From: Deltaproteobacteria bacterium
Lineage (GTDB): Bacteria; Myxococcota_A; Polyangia; Haliangiales; Haliangiaceae
NCBI GenBank assembly: GCA_019237945.1
Contig: JAFAOG010000568.1
Span: 1-50,590, forward strand
Direction: 5' to 3'
DNA length: 50,590 nt
Part shown: positions 41,846-50,590 of the stretch, piece after piece
Position numbering within the stretch: the first letter of the stretch is position 1
Layout: each line of letters starts with the position of its first letter
Notes under the pieces: generated by a model
Databases searched by the model: none
What the model saw: only the letters and a program-made list of their open reading frames with translations
What the model was told of the DNA's origin: nothing
Translations under genes and position numbers: made by a program

Positions 41846-43003
41846 GTGCGAGCGGCGTGGTTCACACTGTTGTTACCGGCCTGTGTGATCGGTGCCCCGC
41901 CGGGGTTCTCGCCGGGCGAGAGCTGGACGTTCCCGCTCGTCGATCCGCTCGCGCACGAGCCGCTGATCGTGCCGGTGACGATCGGCGGCAAGGGGCCGTT
42001 CCTGTTCGTGCTCGACCCTGACGCCGACACGGGCATCGACGCGCAGGTGCTCACGCAGGTGCCGGCGTTCCGCAACGCGCCGGTCGTCGACGTGCAGGTC
42101 GGGACGCTTCACCTCGACAGCCTGGCGTTCGTCACCCGGCCGCAGCACGCGTTCGACATCGCGGGGCGCCGGATCGCGGGCGTGCTCGGCCGCGAGGTGT
42201 TCACGTCGTCGCTCGTGTTCGGGTTCTCGCGCGACGAGGGCATCGCCTGGCTCGCGACGCCGAAGCACGCACGCGAGCTCGCCCAGGCGCGCGCGGTCGA
42301 CTTCTACTTCCGCAAGAAGCGGAACGCACCCACCGAGCACCCGCTGATCGCGGCGACCGTCGACGGACAGGGGCGCGAGCTGCAGATCGATCTCGGCCGC
42401 GTGGACTCGCGGCTGCGTACGCGGTTCTGGCCGGCCGGCGCGGTCGCCGAGGAGCACCATACGGTGATCGACGCCGCCGGCACGCATCACGAGACCGAGG
42501 TCGTCACGACCGCGAAGTCCGTGCAGCTGGGCGCGATCGAGCGGTTCGACGTTCGGTTCGTCGACTATCAGGATTCGTACGTGCTTCCCGACGAGCTCGA
42601 TGGCACCGTCGCGCTCGACGCGCTGTTCGATCTCGACGTCGCCGTCAGCTTCGACAGCCATCGCCTGTACGTCGCGGCTCGCCACGAGGTCGCGCGCGCC
42701 ACGCGGATCGCGCGCTGGTCGATGTCCTGCAAGCACCTCGGGTGCGCCGAGCTCGTGCTGCACGGACGTGCGCTCGAGGTGCGGCCCGAGCAGACGCCGG
42801 CCCAGCTGATCGTGCGCGCGACGTCGAGCTACGGAGCGCCGCTTCCGACGCTCGAAGTCGACCTCGATCGCGGCGCAGACCACTTCGCCGTCGAGCTCGA
42901 CGACCGCTACACGGATGCCGTGCTCGACGTGATCGATGCGTCGCCGTTTCCGCGGACGTGCAGCGCCGAGGCAAGGGGTTGCGTCGTGCCGGCTCAGCCC
43001 TGA
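41846..43003 (+). CDS. Retropepsin/aspartyl-protease-like lipoprotein (possibly degenerate)
   Basis: VTIGGKGPFLFVLDPDADTG; GVLGREVF; second half LQIDLGRVDSRL. Confidence 0.7.
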   Translation: MRAAWFTLLLPACVIGAPPGFSPGESWTFPLVDPLAHEPLIVPVTIGGKGPFLFVLDPDADTGIDAQVLTQVPAFRNAPVVDVQVGTLHLDSLAFVTRPQHAFDIAGRRIAGVLGREVFTSSLVFGFSRDEGIAWLATPKHARELAQARAVDFYFRKKRNAPTEHPLIAATVDGQGRELQIDLGRVDSRLRTRFWPAGAVAEEHHTVIDAAGTHHETEVVTTAKSVQLGAIERFDVRFVDYQDSYVLPDELDGTVALDALFDLDVAVSFDSHRLYVAARHEVARATRIARWSMSCKHLGCAELVLHGRALEVRPEQTPAQLIVRATSSYGAPLPTLEVDLDRGADHFAVELDDRYTDAVLDVIDASPFPRTCSAEARGCVVPAQP

Positions 43004-44547
43004 CCGGACGGCTGGCGCTGCAGCTCGCGCCAGCTATGGCCCTCGCGGCCCATCATCTCGTCGGCCGACGGCGGACCACCGGTGCCCGGCTCGTAGATGT
43101 GGACACCCGGCGTCGCTTCCCACACCTGGAGCACCGGCTGGATCAGCTCCCACGCGCGATCGACGGAGTCGCGGCGGTTGAACAGCGTCGCGTCGCCGCG
43201 CATGCAGTCGAGGAGCAGGCGTTCGTACGCCTCGCTGATCGGCCGGTTGAACGCGTCGGCGTAGTTCATCGTCATCATGACGTTGCCGACCTGGATGTGC
43301 TCGCCGGGGACCTTCGCGACGAACCGCAGCGAGATGCCTTCCTTGGGCTGGATCCGCAGCGTGAGCACGGCGGGCTGGAGAACGGAGCCGGCGGCCTCCT
43401 CCTTGAACAGAACGAGCGGGACGGCGCGGAAGTGGATGTTGACCTCGGTGAGGCGCTCCGCGAGCTTCTTGCCCGCGCGCAGGTAGAACGGCACGCCTTG
43501 CCAGCGCCAGCTATCGATCATGAAGCGGATCGCGGCGTACGTCGGGACCTGGGAGTTCGGCGCGACGCCGTTCTCCTCACGATAGCCGCGGTACTGCCCG
43601 CGCACCGCGAAGTTGGCGACGTCGTTGAGCGTCAGCTCGCGGACGGAGCGCAGCACCTGGGACTTCTCGTCGCGAATGTCGTCGGCCTTGAACGATGCCG
43701 GCACCTCCATCGTGACGAGCGCCATCACCTGCAACAGGTGGTTCTGGATGATGTCGCGGACGACGCCGGTCTGTTCGTAGAACGCGCCGCGTCCCTCGAT
43801 GCCGATGTCCTCCGCGGCCGTGATCTCGACGTACTCGACGTGGTTGCGGTTCCACAGCGGCTCGAAGATCGAGTTGCCGAACCGGAGGACCAAGATGTTC
43901 TGGACCGTCTCTTTGCCGAGGTAGTGGTCGATGCGATAGATCTGGCTCTCGTCGAGGTAGCCGCCGATCATCTCGTTGAGCGCGCGCGCCGAGGCGAGGT
44001 CGCGGCCGAACGGCTTCTCGACGATGACGCGGCACGCGGGCACGCCCGGCCGCTGCACCGCGCATTCGATCAGCTTGTGCTGGTGCAGCTTCTCGAGGAT
44101 CAGCGCGAACACGCTCGGCGGCGTCGACAGGTAGAACACGCGGTTGCCGCGCGTGCCCTTCGCCTTCGCGGCCTCGAGCTTTTCCTTGAGCGCGAGGTAC
44201 GTCTTGTCGTCGTTGAACTCGCCGCCGACGAAGTCGAGCATCGAGGCGAACTTGTCCCACTTCGCCGGATCGACCTTCTGGCGCGAGAACTGCTCGACCT
44301 TCGGGCGCAGCTCCGCGGCGAACTTCTGCGCGGTCTGGTCGCCGCGCGACACGCCGATGATCATCGTCGGGTCGGAGAGCCCGCCGTCGAGCATGATGTT
44401 GTAGAGCGCGGGTGCGAGCTTGCGGCCCGCGAGGTCACCGGTCGCGCCGAAGATCACGATCGACGTCGGCTCGGGCTTGCGGCGCTTGGTCGCCGAGAAG
44501 TCGCCGAGGATCTCGCCAACAACGGGTGGTGGAATGGTATCGGCCAT
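42994..44547 (-). CDS. zwf: Glucose-6-phosphate 1-dehydrogenase
   Basis: IVIFGATGDLAGRKL, YRIDHYLGKETVQN. Confidence 0.97.
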   Translation of the reverse strand: MADTIPPPVVGEILGDFSATKRRKPEPTSIVIFGATGDLAGRKLAPALYNIMLDGGLSDPTMIIGVSRGDQTAQKFAAELRPKVEQFSRQKVDPAKWDKFASMLDFVGGEFNDDKTYLALKEKLEAAKAKGTRGNRVFYLSTPPSVFALILEKLHQHKLIECAVQRPGVPACRVIVEKPFGRDLASARALNEMIGGYLDESQIYRIDHYLGKETVQNILVLRFGNSIFEPLWNRNHVEYVEITAAEDIGIEGRGAFYEQTGVVRDIIQNHLLQVMALVTMEVPASFKADDIRDEKSQVLRSVRELTLNDVANFAVRGQYRGYREENGVAPNSQVPTYAAIRFMIDSWRWQGVPFYLRAGKKLAERLTEVNIHFRAVPLVLFKEEAAGSVLQPAVLTLRIQPKEGISLRFVAKVPGEHIQVGNVMMTMNYADAFNRPISEAYERLLLDCMRGDATLFNRRDSVDRAWELIQPVLQVWEATPGVHIYEPGTGGPPSADEMMGREGHSWRELQRQPSGQG

Positions 44548-44552
44548 GGCAG

Positions 44553-45494
44553 TCAGTCCTTGCTGGTGATCACGTAGTGCGCCGCCCCCAGCAGCGCAGC
44601 ACGCGGTTCGAGAGCGACGCGGACGCCGAGTGCCTGCGCCCAGGTGTGGAAGCGACCCTTCTGCGAGAACCGCGCGACGAGGCGGCCGTTCTGCAGCACG
44701 GGCAGAATGCGCGGCGGGATGCCGCCCCCGATCACGACGCCGCCCGTCGCCATCGTGCGCAGCGCGACGTTGCCGGCCTCCGCGCCGAGCAGCTCCGCGA
44801 ACAGATCAAGCGCGCGGATCGCGTGCGGCTCGGTCTTGTCGAGCGCAGCTTGCGTGACCGCGGCGTTGCGGTCGCCCTGGTAGGGCAGGTGCGGCGCGCC
44901 GCGGCGATAGAAGTCGTAGAGGTCGCCGATGCCGTTGCCGCACAGCACGCGCTCGACGGAGACGTGGCCGCCGTACTTCTCGCGCAGGAACCGCCACAGG
45001 TCGAGCTCCTCGTCGGTGCCAGGCGCCCAGTCGGCGTGGCCGCCTTCGGAGGGCAGGGCGACGTAGCGGTGGCCATCGTGGACGAGCGTCGCCTCGCCGA
45101 GGCCGGTGCCCGGCGCGATCACCGCGATCGTGCCGTGGAGGTCGTGGTGCGCCTCCGGCTGGAGCACCGAGAAGCCTTCGGGTGGCAGCGCGAGCGTGCC
45201 GAGCGCGGTGGCCTGCAGATCGTTCAGCAGCTTGACCGGCGCGCCGAGCTTCTGCTGCAGCGCGCGCTCCTCGATCGTCCACGGCAGGTTCGTGATCTTC
45301 GCCGAGCCCGCGACGACGGGCCCCGCGACGCCGAAGCACGCGCCTTCGAGCGGCCCCGGGTTGAACGCGTCGAGGATCGCCTCGAGCGACGGGAACTCCG
45401 CGCAGTGGAACAGCTGCTCGCGGGCGATGCGGCCATCGCGATCGAACAGCGCGAGCACCGTCTTCGTGCCGCCCGTATCGCCGGCGAGGATCAC
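44553..45494 (-). CDS. glk: Glucokinase
   Basis: ILAGDTGGTKTVLALF, APGTGLGEATLV, LPSEGGHADWAP; GTG start. Confidence 0.93.
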   Translation of the reverse strand: MILAGDTGGTKTVLALFDRDGRIAREQLFHCAEFPSLEAILDAFNPGPLEGACFGVAGPVVAGSAKITNLPWTIEERALQQKLGAPVKLLNDLQATALGTLALPPEGFSVLQPEAHHDLHGTIAVIAPGTGLGEATLVHDGHRYVALPSEGGHADWAPGTDEELDLWRFLREKYGGHVSVERVLCGNGIGDLYDFYRRGAPHLPYQGDRNAAVTQAALDKTEPHAIRALDLFAELLGAEAGNVALRTMATGGVVIGGGIPPRILPVLQNGRLVARFSQKGRFHTWAQALGVRVALEPRAALLGAAHYVITSKD

Positions 45495-46195
45495 GCGGGC
45501 AGCTCCTCGGCCGCGACCTCGTCGATGAACCACGCGACGTCCGGACCGCGGACGAGCGACGACGGCACCTCCGGCGACGGCGTGCCGAGCGCGCGCGGCA
45601 GGATGTGCGTCTTGTCGGGGCCGGCGACGAGCAGCCGCACGTGCTTCGCGGCCGCGATCATCGGCAGCGTGAACGTGATCCGCACCGTCTTGCCCTTCGC
45701 GACCGGCGAGTCGACGGGATTCGACACGACCCAGCGCGTTTTCTCGCCGACCGCCGGCGTGCCGGGGAACAGCGATGCCGTGTGACCGTCGGGGCCCATG
45801 CCGAGGAAGATCAGGTCGAACGCGGGCGGCGAACCGACCTCCGCGAGTAACCGCTTCTGGTAGTCGTCGGCGGCGACCGGCGGATCCTTCTCGCCTTCCA
45901 TGCGGAAGTAGCGGGTGAGCTTGAGCGGATCGATCAGCGTACGCTTCGCCATCCCGAAGTTGGAGTCCGGATGATCCGGCGGCACCGTGCGCTCATCGCC
46001 CCACCACAGCACGACGCGCTCCCACGGCAGCGCATCGCGCCCCATGCTCGCGAGGATCTCGTGCATCCGCTTGGGCGTCGAGCCACCGCTGAGCGCGACG
46101 TGAAACGGCCCGTTCGACGCGCGCGCGAGCTGCACGAGCTCCTCGGCGCCGGCGCGCGAGACCGCCTCGAGGTCCTTGAACCGCTGGACCTTCAT
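45491..46195 (-). CDS. pgl: 6-phosphogluconolactonase
   Basis: VALSGGSTPKRMHEIL, WWGDERTVPPDHPDSN, GMGPDGHTASLFPG. Confidence 0.95.
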   Translation of the reverse strand: MKVQRFKDLEAVSRAGAEELVQLARASNGPFHVALSGGSTPKRMHEILASMGRDALPWERVVLWWGDERTVPPDHPDSNFGMAKRTLIDPLKLTRYFRMEGEKDPPVAADDYQKRLLAEVGSPPAFDLIFLGMGPDGHTASLFPGTPAVGEKTRWVVSNPVDSPVAKGKTVRITFTLPMIAAAKHVRLLVAGPDKTHILPRALGTPSPEVPSSLVRGPDVAWFIDEVAAEELPA

Positions 46196-46196
46196 C

Positions 46197-47186
46197 TCAG
46201 CCTCCGGTCGGACGCTCGACGTGACCACCGAACTGGAACCGCATCGCCGACAGGACCTTCTCGGCGAACGAGTGGTCCTGGCGCGAGCGGAAGCGCGTGA
46301 ACAGCGACGTCGCGATCACGTCGGCCGAGATGCCTTCCTCGATCGCGGCCATCACCGTCCACCGGCCCTCGCCGGAATCCTGGACGCTGCCCGTGAACTT
46401 CTTGAGCTCGGGGTCCTCGACCATCGCCTTCGCGGTGAGATCGATCAGCCACGACGACAGCACGCTGCCGCGGCGCCACACCTCGGCGATGTCGGCGACC
46501 GGCAGCTGGTAGCGGATGTCCTCCGCGACCTGCTCGCCGCGCGCGCCGCGCATGATGTCGAAGCCCTCGGCGATCGCCTGCATGATGCCGTACTCGATGC
46601 CGTTGTGGACCATCTTGACGAAGTGGCCCGAGCCGACCGGCCCGCAGTGCAGGTAGCCTTCCTCGGCGGTGCCGCCGAGCTTCTCGCGGCCCGGCGTGCG
46701 CTCGACCTCGCCGCGGCCCGGCGCGAGCGTCTTGAAGATCGGATCGAGGCGCTGCACGACTTCCTTGTCGCCGCCGACCATCAGGCAGTAGCCGCGCTCG
46801 AGGCCGTAGACGCCGCCCGAGGTGCCGGCATCGACGTAGTTGATCTTCTTCGCCGCGACGATCTTGCTGCGGCGAACGTCATCCTTGAAGAACGAGTTGC
46901 CGCCGTCGATGATCGTGTCGCCCGGCTCGAGCTTCTCGGCGAGCTCGTTGACCGTCGACTCGGTCGGGCCGCCGGCGGGCACCATGATCCACACCGCGCG
47001 CGGCTTGCTGAGGGCCTGCACCATCGCGCCGAGCGAGTCGACGCCCTTCGCACCTTCACCGGCGAGCTGCTTCACCGCATCGGGGCTGCGATCGTACGCG
47101 ACGATCTGGTGGCCGGCGCGCATCAGGCGGCGCGCCATGTTCGCGCCCATTCGTCCAAGACCGATCATTCCGAGCTGCATGTTCAT
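46197..47186 (-). CDS. gnd: 6-phosphogluconate dehydrogenase (short decarboxylating type)
   Basis: [46 protein letters not shown]. Confidence 0.95.
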   Translation of the reverse strand: MNMQLGMIGLGRMGANMARRLMRAGHQIVAYDRSPDAVKQLAGEGAKGVDSLGAMVQALSKPRAVWIMVPAGGPTESTVNELAEKLEPGDTIIDGGNSFFKDDVRRSKIVAAKKINYVDAGTSGGVYGLERGYCLMVGGDKEVVQRLDPIFKTLAPGRGEVERTPGREKLGGTAEEGYLHCGPVGSGHFVKMVHNGIEYGIMQAIAEGFDIMRGARGEQVAEDIRYQLPVADIAEVWRRGSVLSSWLIDLTAKAMVEDPELKKFTGSVQDSGEGRWTVMAAIEEGISADVIATSLFTRFRSRQDHSFAEKVLSAMRFQFGGHVERPTGG

Positions 47187-49231
47187 TTCCTTTGTGCGAG
47201 CTGAGCGCGCGCCGCGGCGACGATGTTGTCGGGCGCGAAACCAAACTTCGTTATCAGGTCCTTGAGCGGCGCCGATGCGCCGAACGTCCTCATCGTGATC
47301 ATCGCGCCGGTGCGCCCGACGTAGCGCTCCCAGCCGAAGTTGCTCGCCTGCTCGACGACGACGCGCGCCGTGATCGCAGGCGGCAGCACGGAGTCGCGAT
47401 ACGCGGCATCCTGCTCCTCGAACAGCTCCCACGACGGCATCGACACGACGCGCGATCGCACGCCGGAGGCGACGAGCTTCTCGTGCGCGGCGACGCACAG
47501 CGACACCTCGGTGCCCGTGCCGATCAGGATCACCTCGGGGTTGTCACTGTCGGCGAGCACGTAGGCGCCCTTGCGCAGACCCGCGACGGGTGCGTACTTC
47601 GTGCGATCGAGCGTCGGCATCGCCTGGCGCGACAGCACGAGCACGACCGGGTGATGGCGCGTCTCCGCGATCAGCTTCCAGGCCTCGGTGATCTCGTTCG
47701 CGTCACCGGGACGCAGCACGATCAGACCCGGCATCGCGCGCAGCGACGCCAGATGCTCGACCGGCTGGTGCGTCGGGCCATCCTCGCCGACACCGATCGA
47801 GTCGTGCGTGAAGATGTGGATGACCGGCAGCTCCATGATCGACGACAGCCGGATCGACGGCCGCGCGTAGTCGCTGAACACGAAGAACCCGCTGCCGAAC
47901 ACCCGCAGCTTCGACAAGGCCATGCCGTTGAGCGCGGCGGCCATCGCGTGCTCGCGGATGCCGAAGTGGAAGTTGCGGCCGAACTCGGTCTTCTCGAAGT
48001 CGCCGGCGCCGTCGAACGTCAGGCGCGTCTTGGTGGAAGGCGCGAGGTCGGCCGAACCACCGACGAGCCACGGATACTGCTTCGCGAGCGCGTTCTCGAC
48101 CTTCGCCGACGCATCGCGACCGGCCAGCCCCTTCGGATCGGGCGGAAACACCGGCAGCTCCTTGTCCCAGCCGTCGGGCAGGTCGCGCTTCTGCATGCGC
48201 GTGTGCTCGTCCGCGAGCTGCGGGAACTCCTTCGCGTACGCCGCGAACATCTGCTCCCATTGCGCCCGCGCATCGCGGCCGCGCGCGCCGATGCCCTTCT
48301 CGAAGTGCGCGTACACGCCGTCGGGCACGAGGAACTTCGCGTCCTCCGGCCAGCCGTACTGGCGCTTGACGTACTTGATCTCGTCCTCGCCGAGCGGCTC
48401 GCCGTGCGCGGTGTGCGTGTCCTGCTTGCGCGAGCCGTAGCCGATGTGGCTGTCGACGATGATCAACGTCGGCCGATCGGTCGTCTTCTGGAACGTCTCG
48501 AACCCGCGCGCGAGCATCTGCAGATCGTTGACGTCGCCGACGCGCGTGACGTTCCAGCCATAGCCGATGAACCGCGTCGCCACGTCATCGGAGAAAGCGA
48601 GCGACGTCGAGCCTTCGATCGTGATCCGGTTGTTGTCGTAGATCCAGCACAGCTCGGCGAGCCCGAGGTGTCCCGCGAGCGACGCCGCCTCGTGCGAGAT
48701 GCCTTCCATCATGCAGCCGTCGCCGCCGAGCGCATACACGTCGTAGTCGAACAGCGCGTAGCCCGGCTTGTTGAAGTGCGCCGCGAGCCAGCGCCGCGCG
48801 ATCGCCATGCCGACGCTCGTCGCGAAGCCTTGCCCGAGCGGTCCCGTCGTCGTCTCGACGCCCGAGGTCCACCGGTACTCGGGATGCCCCGGGCACTTGC
48901 TATCGAGCTGGCGGAACTTCTTGATGTCGTCGAGCGATACCGTCGGTGTGCCGAGCCGCTCGTACTTCGGGTTGACGGCCTTCGTCTGCGTCAGGTGCAG
49001 GATCGAATACAGCAGCATCGACGCGTGGCCGGCGCTCAGCACGAAGCGGTCGCGGTTCGGCCAGATCGGATCCTGCGGATCGAACCGCAGCACCCGGTTC
49101 CACAGCTCGTACACGCACGGCGCGAGCGCCATCGGCGTGCCGGGGTGACCGCTGTTGGCCGCCTGCACCGCGTCGATGCTCAGCGTCCGGATCGTGTTGA
49201 TGCACAGCTGATCGAGCTCTGCGTCCGTCAC
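47183..49231 (-). CDS. tkt: Transketolase
   Basis: [36 protein letters not shown] start. Confidence 0.97.
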   Translation of the reverse strand: MTDAELDQLCINTIRTLSIDAVQAANSGHPGTPMALAPCVYELWNRVLRFDPQDPIWPNRDRFVLSAGHASMLLYSILHLTQTKAVNPKYERLGTPTVSLDDIKKFRQLDSKCPGHPEYRWTSGVETTTGPLGQGFATSVGMAIARRWLAAHFNKPGYALFDYDVYALGGDGCMMEGISHEAASLAGHLGLAELCWIYDNNRITIEGSTSLAFSDDVATRFIGYGWNVTRVGDVNDLQMLARGFETFQKTTDRPTLIIVDSHIGYGSRKQDTHTAHGEPLGEDEIKYVKRQYGWPEDAKFLVPDGVYAHFEKGIGARGRDARAQWEQMFAAYAKEFPQLADEHTRMQKRDLPDGWDKELPVFPPDPKGLAGRDASAKVENALAKQYPWLVGGSADLAPSTKTRLTFDGAGDFEKTEFGRNFHFGIREHAMAAALNGMALSKLRVFGSGFFVFSDYARPSIRLSSIMELPVIHIFTHDSIGVGEDGPTHQPVEHLASLRAMPGLIVLRPGDANEITEAWKLIAETRHHPVVLVLSRQAMPTLDRTKYAPVAGLRKGAYVLADSDNPEVILIGTGTEVSLCVAAHEKLVASGVRSRVVSMPSWELFEEQDAAYRDSVLPPAITARVVVEQASNFGWERYVGRTGAMITMRTFGASAPLKDLITKFGFAPDNIVAAARAQLAQRK

Positions 49232-50590
<1,359 letters not shown>

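Noticed and set aside
39595-42021. 808-aa + strand ORF (also 4714-6480, 42742-44577, 36382-38919 -, 12221-13939 -, 24515-26080 -)
   Set aside because: Long antisense or shifted frames over well-supported genes; compositions dominated by R/A/V/D with no recognisable domain

Overview
High-GC chromosomal window. Gene content and style (lipoprotein-rich, DUF2167, VCBS lipoprotein, MYXO-CTERM-like tail) suggest a Myxococcota/Kofleriaceae-like bacterium; this is inference. I support about 51 CDSs. Many ORFs in the supplied track are out-of-frame or antisense GC artefacts. Two real genes run off the window edges: an Ig-like lipoprotein (1..1665, -) and pgi (49232..50590, -). Main blocks: (i) lipoproteins and enzymes including a GH5 cellulase, a CBS protein, a di-haem peroxidase, and a lipoprotein with kinase-like HGDxxxxN and DFG motifs; (ii) twin PF04185 phosphoesterases flanking an inverted outer-membrane barrel gene; (iii) a two-component system operon with YeiH and a class II glutamine amidotransferase, divergent from DUF2167; (iv) a fully coupled FAD/2Fe-2S dehydrogenase trio with proC, DUF167 and a kelch lipoprotein; (v) a doubled MCE/Mla transport locus (D1-D2 on +; ltaE-TPR-F1-E1-E2-F2 on -) whose two ATPases carry complementary degenerate motifs; (vi) paralogous TM coiled-coil proteins; (vii) a pgi-tkt-gnd-pgl-glk-zwf operon. 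A cross-cutting signal is TANNNT-N6-(A/G)TG at 8 gene starts (N7 at 2 more), which predicts leaderless transcription at many unit heads. I saw no tRNA/rRNA, CRISPR, transposase or obvious defence system.
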